NCBI RefSeq assembly: GCF_000826545.1
Contig: NZ_CDME01000002.1
Coordinates: 2,117,187 to 2,181,186, forward strand
Direction: 5' to 3'
DNA: 64,000 bases
Source of the DNA: Kibdelosporangium sp. MJ126-NF4
GTDB taxonomy: Bacteria > Actinomycetota > Actinomycetes > Mycobacteriales > Pseudonocardiaceae
A model generated the notes under the pieces. The model had not been told where the DNA came from, searched no databases, and worked only from the letters and a program-made list of their open reading frames with translations. Positions 54,283-62,680 of this stretch are shown here, in pieces; position 1 is the stretch's first letter, and every line of letters starts with the position of its first letter. The position numbers and the translations under genes were made by a program.

Positions 54283-55473
54283 ATGGTCAACATCGACCAC
54301 TTACCCTGGTACCCCACGCCGCGCACCAAGCGGTTCGATCCACCATCGACCCCGCACGGGACGGCGGTGGGTCCGCCGACCCGGGTCCGTACCGGCTTCG
54401 GCGGGATCGCCTGGCTGGTCACCCGGCACGCGGAGGCGGTGGCGGTGCTGAGCGACCAGCGGTTCAGCGTCGAGCTGACCGGTGATGACCAGACCATTGC
54501 CGGTGCCCGACTCGCACTGTCATTCCTGACGATGGACGATCCGCGCCACATGGTGCTGCGCCGCGCGTTGGCCGCGGAGTTCACCATCCGAAGGGTCACC
54601 GCGATGCGGCCGTGGGTAGAGCAGATCGCGGACGCGCTGCTTGACGACATCGAACGAGCCGGGCCGCCCGCCGATCTGGTGGCCGACTTCGCGCTGCCGC
54701 TGCCTTCCCTGGTGATCTGCCGTCTGCTCGGGGTGCCCTATGAACGGCACGAGTTCTTCCAGCGGAGCTCGCAGGTGATCGTGGATCCCGGTAGCACGAT
54801 GGAGCAGGTCGGGACGGCTATGGGTGAGCTCACCGGCTACCTCGCCGAGCTACTCGCCGCCAAGGACGCCGAGCCGGCCGACGACCTCCTCAGCAGGCTG
54901 GTCACCGATTATGTCCGCCCCGGGACGATCAGTCTCGACGAGGCGGCCAACATGTCCCGGTTCCTGCTCACCGCGGGGCATGAGACCACCGCGAACATGA
55001 TCTCGCTCGGTGCCCTGCTGTTGCTCTGTCACCCCGACCAGCTCGCCGAGTTGCGTGCCACCGACGATCCCGAGGTCGTCCAGTCCGCGGTGAACGAGAT
55101 GCTGCGGTACCTGTCCGTCCTCACCCAAGGGGTGGTCCGCACCGCCCGCGAGGACCTGCGGATCGGCGACACGCTGATCAGGGCGGGTGAGGCTGTTGTG
55201 GTGCCGTTCAACGCGGCGAACCGCGATCCGGCGGCTTTTGCCGGTGACCCCGATCAGTTCGATATTCACCGCGATGCGCGCCGTCACCTCGCGTTCGGAT
55301 TCGGCGCGCACCACTGCCTCGGGCGACCGCTCGCGCTACTCGAGCTGGAGGTGGTCTTTCCCAGGTTGCTGCGCAGGTTGCCGGGTCTGGCTCTCGCCAC
55401 CGACCTCGAGTCGGTGGCCGGGAAAAACGAGGCGTCGATCTACGGTCTGCGCACGCTGCCTGTCACCTGGTGA
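54283..55473 (+). CDS. Cytochrome P450 (cluster tailoring oxygenase)
   Basis: A 396-residue soluble bacterial P450. The I-helix oxygen-binding segment is LTAGHETTANMI (about 228-239), the K-helix ExxR is EMLRY (E272, R275), and the haem-binding loop is FGFGAHHCLGR with the thiolate Cys at 345. The N-terminus YPTPRTKRFDPP is typical. The ATG at 54283 has only a weak ribosome site. It is likely to hydroxylate or epoxidise the cluster product. Its 3' end overlaps that of the convergent methyltransferase by 11 bases. A ferredoxin partner is not visible. Confidence 0.94.
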   Translation: MVNIDHLPWYPTPRTKRFDPPSTPHGTAVGPPTRVRTGFGGIAWLVTRHAEAVAVLSDQRFSVELTGDDQTIAGARLALSFLTMDDPRHMVLRRALAAEFTIRRVTAMRPWVEQIADALLDDIERAGPPADLVADFALPLPSLVICRLLGVPYERHEFFQRSSQVIVDPGSTMEQVGTAMGELTGYLAELLAAKDAEPADDLLSRLVTDYVRPGTISLDEAANMSRFLLTAGHETTANMISLGALLLLCHPDQLAELRATDDPEVVQSAVNEMLRYLSVLTQGVVRTAREDLRIGDTLIRAGEAVVVPFNAANRDPAAFAGDPDQFDIHRDARRHLAFGFGAHHCLGRPLALLELEVVFPRLLRRLPGLALATDLESVAGKNEASIYGLRTLPVTW

Positions 55474-56314
55474 GTCGCGCCGCGAACAGGAAGAAACCCG
55501 GGGCGAATCGGCCGGCGGCCAGCTGCTCCTTGCTGTCGTCGGCCAGTCGGCGCTCCGCCGCAGCCAACTCGTCCGGATCCTGCCAGTCCCGCGGCGGCTC
55601 AGCGAAGCCGTTGATCGAGGTGGACACCAGCCGCAGTCCGTTGTCGCGGAGTACCGGAAGGATCTCGGCCAGGGTGTGCTGGGTCTCGTGCGGGTGCTGC
55701 ACCTGGTCGCGGAACCACGACTGGACGAAGGTCGGATTCTGGCCGTCGGCGCGGGTGCCGACGGCGAGCCTGCGGAACTCCGCGAACTGTTCCTCCTCGT
55801 CGGCCCCGCGCCGACGCAGCGCCGCGAAGTGGTCCAACAGCGGCTGCCGACCGTACGCGTGATAGAGGCCGACGACCAGGGTGCCACCCTCCGCGAGGCG
55901 TTCGCGAGCCAACTGTTCCAGACCGCCGAGGCAGTCGTCGGTGTGGTGCAGCACGCCGATCGAGGTGACCACCTGATACCGCCGCCCGTCGGGCTTGCCG
56001 GGCAGCTCGGCGACGTCGAAGCGCACATCGACGCCCACCGCGGCGGCTATCTCGCGGGCCCGCTCGATGGCGACCGGATTGGCGTCGATCCCGTACGCGT
56101 CGGCGCCGTGATACATCGCCGCCGCCGTCACCAACTCACCGACCCCACATCCGGCGTCGAACAGGGTGGTCCCCGGGGACAGGGCGGCCATCAGCGGCGG
56201 GCACTCCCGCAGGGGATTCCCGCGGCGCAACTGGTCGACGTGCCCGGCGACCATATCGTGGTAGTGAAACGGCAGGGTGCGGTAGAAGTCGAGAACATCG
56301 GACCGGACGGCCAA
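55463..56314 (-). CDS. SAM-dependent methyltransferase (cluster tailoring)
   Basis: The 283-residue class I methyltransferase has the SAM motif LFDAGCGVGE (51-60), YGIDANPVAIERAR, VVTSIGVLHHTDD and GGTLVVGLYH. The TTG start at 56314 is preceded by GAGGAGGAG nine bases earlier, and a stop closes the frame just upstream, so TTG is well supported. It is read in the same direction as, and 48 bases downstream of, the carbamoyltransferase. The acceptor (O, N or C) cannot be told from sequence. Confidence 0.88.
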   Translation of the reverse strand: MAVRSDVLDFYRTLPFHYHDMVAGHVDQLRRGNPLRECPPLMAALSPGTTLFDAGCGVGELVTAAAMYHGADAYGIDANPVAIERAREIAAAVGVDVRFDVAELPGKPDGRRYQVVTSIGVLHHTDDCLGGLEQLARERLAEGGTLVVGLYHAYGRQPLLDHFAALRRRGADEEEQFAEFRRLAVGTRADGQNPTFVQSWFRDQVQHPHETQHTLAEILPVLRDNGLRLVSTSINGFAEPPRDWQDPDELAAAERRLADDSKEQLAAGRFAPGFFLFAARLTR

Positions 56315-56362
56315 CTGGTACTCCTCCTCGGTTCAGCGCGCATGGGCGTGAGGACGGCACCG

Positions 56363-58039
56363 TCAATCACGACGGTATAGCACACCGTCCGACCAGATCG
56401 CGTCCAGACGGCCCCATTCGGCCGCGGAAGAGACATCGGGGAAAAAGCCACTTCCCTTGTGGTTGGCGCTGGTGTTGCACAGCACCGGTATCCCGGACAG
56501 CTTCGCGTACTCGGTCAGGATGCGGTGCAGCTGTGGCTGGTCGTCAGCAGCGACCGTCTGCAGCCGGGCGGTGCCGTCCAGGTGCACCACCGCCGGGATG
56601 CGGTCCAGCCAGTCGGCGCGCACCATGTGGTCGAACAACATGTAACGGTCCGGCGTGCCGGGGTCGAAGATCTCCGGTGCCCGCTCTTCGAGGCAGATCG
56701 GTGCGACCGGCCGGTAGGGCTCGCGGTCTTTGACCTTGTTCAGCAGGTCCTTCATCGCCGGGTCGGTGGCCGGAGCCAGGATGCTGCGGTGCCCGAGCGC
56801 GCGCGGCCCGAGCTCGGCCCGCCCCGAGAGAACGACGACGGGCTTGCCGTCCTCGTGTAAAACCCTTGCCAGCTCAGGGATATCGCACCGATCCGACCGC
56901 CAGCCCGCGCCCGCGTCCGATGCGACGAGATCGGGCCCGCTGAACAGTGTCCAGTCCAGCCGGGTGCCGCCCCGGCTGATCAGCTCGCACGCCGCGGTGC
57001 CGAGCGCGGCGCCTGAGTCATTCGGGAAGGGCGGCACCCAGATGTCGCGGAACAGGCCGCTGGAGCGCAACTTGCTGTTCCACTTGATGTTCAGCGCACA
57101 CCCGCCGGCGAGGCAGAGGTTCGGCTCGCGGATACCGGCCTCGGCGAGCCGGTCACGCAACGCGGTCAGCAGCGCGTGGCCGAGGTAGCCCTGGAAGGTG
57201 GCGATCAGGTCGGCGTCGGTGCTGCCTGGCCAGAACCGCTCCCTGGTGGTGTCCAACTGGGCCGCCAGCTGGAACCCGGACTCGACCGAGAAAGGCAGCG
57301 CCGCCAGCGCGTCTCGCATGACCGGGTACATCGCGGGCTCGTCGCGGCCGAGTGCCGCATAGGCCATGGCCTTGCCCGCCACCTCGAGATTGCCGGGAGA
57401 GGCGTGCATGGCCAAGGGATCCCGCTGCGTCTGGTGCACATTGAACACCGGGAAGTGCGCACAGAACTGGGCGAAGACGAACCCGTACAGCGGCATCAGG
57501 CTGCCCAGCGAGGTGACCGACAGCGGCGCTGGGCCGACCTCGCGGGGCGCTGGGCCGACCTTGTAGAGCATGGGTGGCATGCCACCGTCCCACACCAGCA
57601 CCAGTGCGGGGGCGCCGTTCTGGGCGAACGGGCTGGTGCAGTACGCGCCGGCGGTGTGCTGGGCGGAATGGTGATAGCTGGAATACTCGCCGCCGCCGAA
57701 CGGTATTCCGGTGAAGGTGAACCTCCGCAGCGGGTCGGCCCCTGGCTCCTCCTGGTACGGCGCGACGTCGATGACGGTTCGCGCGCCCTTGTGGTCGAGC
57801 CGTAACGCGACCTTGTCCAGGTCGGGTGCCGGCGCCCAGCCGTCGACGACGAAACGGTCGACATCGGACGGACGTACCCCCTCGGTCGCGAGGAGTGCCT
57901 CCACGGTCTCCCACCGGTCGACGTACTGATAGCGGCGGTTGTTGCCGACCTTTTCCAGCTCGATGCTGACGATCAAGCGCGAATCCTCGACGAGGGCGAT
58001 GCCGCCGTCGTGGGTCAGCTTCAGTCCGCAGGTCAGCAT
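56363..58039 (-). CDS. NodU/CmcH-type carbamoyltransferase
   Basis: A 558-residue enzyme expected to transfer a carbamoyl group from carbamoyl phosphate, via carbamoyl-adenylate, to a hydroxyl. The N-terminal kinase-like domain has GLKLTHDGGIALVED, a variant of the usual HDxSAAL start, then YHHSAQHTAGAYCTSPF with the metal-binding histidines and LVLVWDGG. The C-domain has LAGGCALNIKWNSKL, ELGPRALGHRSILA and CNTSANHKGSGF. A small in-frame duplication (VGPAP twice, near residues 160-171) is visible. ATG at 58039 follows GGGAG; a 22-base-period direct repeat lies immediately upstream. First gene of a leftward unit with the methyltransferase. Confidence 0.9.
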   Translation of the reverse strand: MLTCGLKLTHDGGIALVEDSRLIVSIELEKVGNNRRYQYVDRWETVEALLATEGVRPSDVDRFVVDGWAPAPDLDKVALRLDHKGARTVIDVAPYQEEPGADPLRRFTFTGIPFGGGEYSSYHHSAQHTAGAYCTSPFAQNGAPALVLVWDGGMPPMLYKVGPAPREVGPAPLSVTSLGSLMPLYGFVFAQFCAHFPVFNVHQTQRDPLAMHASPGNLEVAGKAMAYAALGRDEPAMYPVMRDALAALPFSVESGFQLAAQLDTTRERFWPGSTDADLIATFQGYLGHALLTALRDRLAEAGIREPNLCLAGGCALNIKWNSKLRSSGLFRDIWVPPFPNDSGAALGTAACELISRGGTRLDWTLFSGPDLVASDAGAGWRSDRCDIPELARVLHEDGKPVVVLSGRAELGPRALGHRSILAPATDPAMKDLLNKVKDREPYRPVAPICLEERAPEIFDPGTPDRYMLFDHMVRADWLDRIPAVVHLDGTARLQTVAADDQPQLHRILTEYAKLSGIPVLCNTSANHKGSGFFPDVSSAAEWGRLDAIWSDGVLYRRD

Positions 58040-58051
58040 CGTACTCCCGTT

Positions 58052-58090
58052 CTAAATGCGTGTTTGAAGCGTCCTAAATGCGTGTTTGAA
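58052..58090. repeat. 17-bp direct repeat with 22-bp period upstream of the carbamoyltransferase gene
   Basis: Identical units 58052-58068 and 58074-58090 (CTAAATGCGTGTTTGAA on the plus strand) stand two helical turns apart, ending 12 bases before the carbamoyltransferase start. Read toward that gene each unit begins TTCAAAC. The spacing suits a dimeric activator or repressor on one DNA face, as for SARP-type regulators. Confidence 0.7.
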
Positions 58091-58143
58091 AGCGTTCTCC
58101 GCCAACCGGCGACCCGCCGGGAGACAAGAGACAATTCGAGTGG

Positions 58144-58299
58144 ATGATCAACGATGGCGCCGTATACGAGCAGTGGAGCATCTGCGGTTATATCCACACC
58201 GCATGCAAGTACCGGAACGTCATTCGCTATATCCGCACCTGTCGCGACATTACTACCGCTCGGTTACGCAACACGTCTGACCAGCCAAAACTCGAATGA
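58144..58299 (+). CDS. Possible 51-residue small protein or gene remnant
   Basis: ATG at 58144 opens a frame with Tyr, Cys and Ile content unlike chance GC-rich reading frames (segments VYEQWSICGYIHTACKY and NVIRYIRTCRDIT). G+C here is clearly lower than in neighbouring genes. There is no clear ribosome site and no family recognised. It may be a short peptide gene, a decayed fragment or non-coding promoter DNA. Confidence 0.22.
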   Translation: MINDGAVYEQWSICGYIHTACKYRNVIRYIRTCRDITTARLRNTSDQPKLE

Positions 58300-58410
58300 T
58301 CGCAATTTTATCCCCCATCCCCAAGGGCAGCATCACCGCGCGTCTATGCGAATGCCACCCGCATCCGGACGGTAGCAGGAGCGTTCCGGTACCACAAGTC
58401 CCATAAACTG

Positions 58411-58440
58411 TTGACCCGGCGAGTTACGGGGGAGCATACT
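58411..58440 (+). promoter_or_regulatory. Candidate primary-sigma promoter of the rightward biosynthetic operon
   Basis: TTGACC (58411-58416), an 18-base spacer and CATACT (58435-58440) resemble -35/-10 elements. Transcription would start near 58447, about 95 bases before the SnoaL-like gene. Confidence 0.5.
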
Positions 58441-58542
58441 GCGACTAGGAGCGTTCCCAGGCGGCGTTGCCAGTCGTGATAACGCAGCAGCGAATCGCGG
58501 GGTCCGTTCGCTCTGGGGATATGCTCTGAGGGGGTATGGAAT

Positions 58543-58998
58543 ATGGAACGTAGTCGACTCATGACGCCCGCAGAAATGGATGCCGTCTTCGAGCGGCACA
58601 TTGCCGCGGAAATGGCCCACGACATACCGGGGATTCTCGACACCTTGACCGATGACGTCGAGCACGACGTGATCGGACATCCGATGGGCGTGCTGCGCAA
58701 TCACGCTGACATCGCAAAACGCTACGAAGAACAGTTCACGGCTATCACCGACGACGCCATTGAACCGATACGTCGCAATTATGGTGAGAATCTCTTCATC
58801 GACGAGTCCATCGTCAGCGGACGTGTACGTGGAACGTACATGGGGATACCCGGAAACAACCGCCTGATCCGGATTCGGATGCTGCACGTCTGCGAGGTCA
58901 GGGACGGCAAGATGAGTCGGGAGAACGTCTGGGCTGACATGGCCTCGCTGCTCGCACAGCTCGGACAGCTCGGCGCCACCCCAGAACCGCGCGGCTGA
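58543..58998 (+). CDS. SnoaL/NTF2-like protein
   Basis: The 151-residue protein has the cone-shaped alpha+beta pattern of NTF2/SnoaL proteins: MDAVFERHIAAEMAHDIPGILDTLTDDVEHDVIGHP, a middle helix RYEEQF and late strands RIRMLHVCEVRDGKMSRENVW. Members act as polyketide cyclases, hydratases or ester hydrolases, or only bind ligands, so the reaction is open. The ATG at 58543 has GAGGGGG eight bases upstream. First gene of the rightward operon. Confidence 0.8.
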   Translation: MERSRLMTPAEMDAVFERHIAAEMAHDIPGILDTLTDDVEHDVIGHPMGVLRNHADIAKRYEEQFTAITDDAIEPIRRNYGENLFIDESIVSGRVRGTYMGIPGNNRLIRIRMLHVCEVRDGKMSRENVWADMASLLAQLGQLGATPEPRG

Positions 58999-59014
58999 GA
59001 TCGGCAGGCGGCAG

Positions 59015-60709
59015 ATGGAGACGGGCAACCAGCTCAGAGTTGTCGACCATATCGTCCGCTACCTGGCACGGGAGGCACGCGTCTCGCACGTGTTCGGCGT
59101 ACACGGAGCCAACATCGAGGATCTCTACGACGCCCTGCAGCGATGGCCGGACGGCCCGCGTGGGGTGATCGCCAAACACGAGTTCTCCGCGGGAACGATG
59201 GCGGACGGCTACTACCGGATGGCCAACCGGCCTGCCGTGCTCGCCACGACCTCCGGTGGCGGCGCGCTCAACACGGTCGCCGCGCTCGGCGAGGCTTACA
59301 CATCCGGGGTGCCGATGTTCGCGATGATCGGCGAACCGCCGACCGGGCTGCACGGCCAAGGAGCGTTCCAAGACCTCAGCGGTGCGAACGGAGCGCTGGA
59401 CGGCCGCGCGTTGTTCGGGACGGTCGCCAGGTTCTGCGAACGCGTGTCGCGGCCCGAGGACATCGCCGAGCTGCTCCCGGCCGCGGTCGAGGCGGCCACC
59501 GGTGAGCGCCCAGGACCCTCGGTACTGCTGCTGCCCAAGGACGTGCAACGGGAGACCGTGGAACTCACGCTGCCCGCACGGCCGGTGCCCGTGGCCGCGC
59601 CCTCGGAGCTGCCACCGGAGGTCACCGCGCTGCTCGGCAGCGGTGGGCGAACCGTCCTGGTCGCCGGGCTCGGCGTCGCGATCGGCGCTGCCCGCGCCGA
59701 GCTCGCGGCACTCGCCGACGCGCTGGACGCCACGGTGGCCGTGGAGGCGGACGGCAAGGACGCCTTCGACAACCACAGCCCGCGGTTTCTCGGCGTCATG
59801 GGGGTGATGGGCCACCCAGGGGTGCACGAGGAGCTGACCCGTGCGGACCTGTGCGTGCTGGTCGGCACCCGACTGGCGCAGGGCTCGCGCTATGGGCTGG
59901 AGGTCGCGCTTGACGCGGTGCCGACGGTCTGTTTCGCCGACCAGCCGCCGTTCTCGCTCGGTGACGGCCGGGGCCCGCTGTGGGTACCGGGGCGGCTGCG
60001 GGCCACGCTGCCCTCGGCAGTGGCCGCGGCCTCGGGGCGGCGCGGCGAGTCCCGACGTGTGCTGCCCGCGCCTCCGTGGCCGACCAGGGCGGAGCCCGAC
60101 GTGCTTTCCAGCCAGGGCATCGTCGAAGACGTCCACGCCGTGCTCGATGGTGCGAGCAATGTCGTCTCGGACGCGGGCAACGCCTCCGCCGGTGCGGTGC
60201 ACTTCCTCGGCGCCGCACGGAATGGTCGTCAGGTGCTCGCGCTGGGGATGGGCGGCATGGGGTTCAGCTTCGGCGCGGGCGTCGGCGGCGCGTTCGCCAC
60301 CGGCAAGCGGACTTACGTACTCGCCGGCGACGGTGCTTTCTTCATGCACGGCATGGAGGTCCACACCGCCGTCGAGTACGACCTCCCGGTCACCTTCGTG
60401 GTTTTCAACAACAGCGCGCACGCCATGTGTGTCACCAGGGAGCAGTTGTTCTACCCGGATGTGCCCACTTTGAACCGGTTCCATCACCGTGCCGATATCG
60501 CGGCCGGGGTCGCGGCCATGTTCCCCAGCCTGCGTACCGTCGCGGTCACCAGCCGGAAGGCGCTGAGGGACTTCCTGCGTGCGACCGACCGCGCCGAGGG
60601 ACCGGCATTCGTCTCGGTCGACGTGCCCGTCGACGAGATGCCGCCGTACCGCCCACTGCTCGACGCGTTTCGTCGCACGATCGACCGCGACAAGCAGGAG
60701 GTCGCCTGA
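59015..60709 (+). CDS. Thiamine-diphosphate-dependent enzyme (acetolactate synthase/pyruvate oxidase superfamily)
   Basis: A 564-residue full-length ThDP enzyme. The PYR domain has the catalytic Glu in KHEFSAGTMADGYYRM (E56). A central domain (about 190-330) and the PP domain follow, the latter with the cofactor motif AGDGAFFMHGMEVHTAVEYDLP (from about G438) closing with FNNSAHAMC. Family members decarboxylate 2-oxo acids and can carry the acyl anion to an aldehyde, ketone or thioester. No substrate is assigned. It is not dxs-like or two-subunit. It overlaps the SRPBCC gene (TGATG), placing it inside the biosynthetic operon. It could provide an acyloin or alpha-hydroxy-ketone unit. Confidence 0.85.
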   Translation: METGNQLRVVDHIVRYLAREARVSHVFGVHGANIEDLYDALQRWPDGPRGVIAKHEFSAGTMADGYYRMANRPAVLATTSGGGALNTVAALGEAYTSGVPMFAMIGEPPTGLHGQGAFQDLSGANGALDGRALFGTVARFCERVSRPEDIAELLPAAVEAATGERPGPSVLLLPKDVQRETVELTLPARPVPVAAPSELPPEVTALLGSGGRTVLVAGLGVAIGAARAELAALADALDATVAVEADGKDAFDNHSPRFLGVMGVMGHPGVHEELTRADLCVLVGTRLAQGSRYGLEVALDAVPTVCFADQPPFSLGDGRGPLWVPGRLRATLPSAVAAASGRRGESRRVLPAPPWPTRAEPDVLSSQGIVEDVHAVLDGASNVVSDAGNASAGAVHFLGAARNGRQVLALGMGGMGFSFGAGVGGAFATGKRTYVLAGDGAFFMHGMEVHTAVEYDLPVTFVVFNNSAHAMCVTREQLFYPDVPTLNRFHHRADIAAGVAAMFPSLRTVAVTSRKALRDFLRATDRAEGPAFVSVDVPVDEMPPYRPLLDAFRRTIDRDKQEVA

Positions 60710-61356
60710 TGAGGGTTTCGGAGTCCGAGCTCGCAAACGTGCCGGGTCTGGTCCGGGTGGAGAACACGGCGGCGGAGGAGGTGCTTCGGCGCTGCCAGGA
60801 GGACCTGCGCCCGACGTATCGGCCCGACGAGATCTGGGGCGACTACTGCACGCTGCACACGCACATCGAGTGCCCGCCCGAGGACGTCTACGAGTACCTC
60901 GCCGACCTGCGCAGCCTTGAGGAGTACACGGCAAGCACCCGCGATTTCGTTCCGGTCGACGACACCGGCCTGTGGGTCGGCAAGGATCACATCGCCGAGG
61001 GGACCCGGATATTCGCGCGCGTCATCACCAATCCGGACGCCATGACGGTGGACTACCACTGCGCATGGGACCAGGGCGAGAAGCTCTGGATGATCTACCT
61101 GTTCCGGGTGGTGCCCGCCGAGTTGGTGTTGAACCGGTCGGGCACGGTGGTGATCTGGACCAACTGCCACCACCCGTACTACGACGCCAATCCACACCCG
61201 GAGCTCGCCCCGGCCGGTCGGCCCTGGGTGGGTGACATCTGGCATCTGTTCCACCCCGGTCACGCGATCGAACTGAGCAACCTGAAGGCAATCCTGGAAT
61301 ATCGGCATGCGAACGGGATCCCGATCGTGCCAAGCGTTGTCCCGGAGCGGGCGTGA
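60709..61356 (+). CDS. SRPBCC (START/Bet v1-like) cyclase- or lyase-like protein
   Basis: The 215-residue protein has a helix-grip pattern starting around residue 45 (CTLHTHIECPPEDVYEYLADLRSLEEYTASTRDFVPV) with strands RIFARVITNP and MTVDYHCAWDQG. A long C-terminal helix closes it. An unusual extension rich in His, Pro and Trp (TNCHHPYYDANPHPELAP, GDIWHLFHPGHAIELS) could bind metal or line the pocket. Relatives cyclise or aromatise polyketides. It overlaps its upstream and downstream partners by one and four bases. Function not assigned. Confidence 0.7.
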   Translation: MRVSESELANVPGLVRVENTAAEEVLRRCQEDLRPTYRPDEIWGDYCTLHTHIECPPEDVYEYLADLRSLEEYTASTRDFVPVDDTGLWVGKDHIAEGTRIFARVITNPDAMTVDYHCAWDQGEKLWMIYLFRVVPAELVLNRSGTVVIWTNCHHPYYDANPHPELAPAGRPWVGDIWHLFHPGHAIELSNLKAILEYRHANGIPIVPSVVPERA

Positions 61357-62438
61357 CCGCGGGGGGAAGCCAGGTCGGCATCGTCGGGGTCGCCAGTCAC
61401 CTCCCGTCGGACGTCGTCGACCGGGAATACTTCGAGCGGTACTCCCGCCCGGACGACCCGCTGCTGCGCAACCCGATGTTCCGGGCGCCGCGGTCGCGGC
61501 GGTACGCCAAACGCGGCCAGACCGGCGCCGAACTGATCGCCGCGGCGGCCGGCGATCTCGCCCGCACCGTCGGGGAGGACGCTGTCCGCGAGGTCGACAT
61601 GGTGATCAGCCACATCGCGTTGCCGGACGTGCCGTTCGTCGGCTCGGGCGCGGAGATCGCCAGGCTGCTCGGCGCCCGGCCGGCCAGGATCGTCGATCTG
61701 CACAACGGACACTGCGCGGTGCTGCCGGTCATGCTCGACCTGGTGTGCCCGATGCTGGCTGCCGGGCAGGTACGCACCGCGCTGTTGTGTGTCGCCCAGA
61801 ACTCCGGGCGGGTGTTCACGCAGCCGGGCGTGCGCACGTCGGCGCATGCCGCGATCCCCGGCGACGGCGCCGCCGTCGTGCTGGTCGCCGCCACCGAGGA
61901 CGGCGGGGTGGCCCCGGTACTCGGCACGCATGTGCTGCACCGGCCGGAGTACGCCCCGGATGTCTCGATCACGCTCGGCGCGCAGAACCGGCTCTACTGG
62001 GAGCCGGGGACAGAAGAGCTCGACGTGTATTTCGACAACTTCAAGGCGCAGAACATCATCGAGCGCGGCAGCGCACTGGTGCCCGAGGCGGTGACCGCCG
62101 CGTGCACCGCCGCCGGGGTGCGGACCAGCGAGATCGACACGCTGATCACCAACCAGCCGAACCGTCTGCTGCTGCGCAACTGGTCCAAGGCACTCGGTGT
62201 CGATCCGGCGCGGCACCCCGACACCTACGACAGTTACGGCAACCTGTTCGGCGCCGGGATCCCGGTGACGCTGGAACAGGCGGCGCGCGACGGCGCGCTT
62301 GCCGACGGTTCGCTGGTGCTGGTCGGTGGGTTCGCGGGCGCCGGCGAGCTGGCCGCCGCCGCCGCGATCCGCTGGAACACACAGGTGCTGGTCGGCCGAT
62401 CGGGCCCGGGTCCAACGCGGAAAGGGAGAACGTCATGA
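61353..62438 (+). CDS. KAS III (FabH)-like condensing or acyl-transfer enzyme with His-to-Asn active site
   Basis: The 361-residue protein follows the FabH fold: VGIVGVASHLPS at the start, nucleophile Cys121 in LHNGHCAVLPVM, and PGDGAAVVLVAA. The Asn of the triad is N297 in YGNLFGAGIPVTL. The position of the catalytic His, 30 residues before that Asn as in E. coli FabH, is Asn267 (TNQPN instead of HQAN). Loss of this His should impair decarboxylative condensation, so an acyl-transfer, non-decarboxylative or altered reaction is more likely. GTG start; overlaps of four bases on both sides tie it to the SRPBCC and ACP genes. Confidence 0.85.
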   Translation: MTAGGSQVGIVGVASHLPSDVVDREYFERYSRPDDPLLRNPMFRAPRSRRYAKRGQTGAELIAAAAGDLARTVGEDAVREVDMVISHIALPDVPFVGSGAEIARLLGARPARIVDLHNGHCAVLPVMLDLVCPMLAAGQVRTALLCVAQNSGRVFTQPGVRTSAHAAIPGDGAAVVLVAATEDGGVAPVLGTHVLHRPEYAPDVSITLGAQNRLYWEPGTEELDVYFDNFKAQNIIERGSALVPEAVTAACTAAGVRTSEIDTLITNQPNRLLLRNWSKALGVDPARHPDTYDSYGNLFGAGIPVTLEQAARDGALADGSLVLVGGFAGAGELAAAAAIRWNTQVLVGRSGPGPTRKGRTS

Positions 62439-62680
62439 CGGTGCGTGAGGACTCCCCGGCGATCATGTTGCTCGCCGAGGTGCTGTACGTGGAACGGCAC
62501 GAGGTCGACCTGGACAAGTCTTTCCTGGATCTCGGGCTCGACTCGATACTGGCCGTCGAGTACATCAGCATGCTGAAGGCCGAGCTGGGGGTGGCGATCA
62601 CTCTCGAACGCCTCTACGAGCTCGGGGCACCGCGCAAGCTGCTTGCCGAGCTGGGAGACGAGCTGGGAGACCAGAAGTGA
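62435..62680 (+). CDS. Discrete acyl carrier protein 1
   Basis: An 81-residue carrier protein with the phosphopantetheine site DLGLDSILAVEY (Ser37) in a four-helix layout (AIMLLAEVLYV, AVEYISMLKAEL, TLERLYELGA). It overlaps both neighbours by four bases. A discrete ACP next to KAS III-like and HMGS-like enzymes is typical of beta-branching cassettes, where it carries the acetyl donor, or of starter-unit loading. Confidence 0.92.
   Translation: MTVREDSPAIMLLAEVLYVERHEVDLDKSFLDLGLDSILAVEYISMLKAELGVAITLERLYELGAPRKLLAELGDELGDQK

Noticed and set aside
58086..58280. A 64-codon TTG-initiated frame upstream of the SnoaL-like gene
   Set aside because: It starts inside the direct repeat, has no ribosome site and shows chance-like composition; the alternative frame from 58144 looks somewhat more protein-like but is also uncertain.
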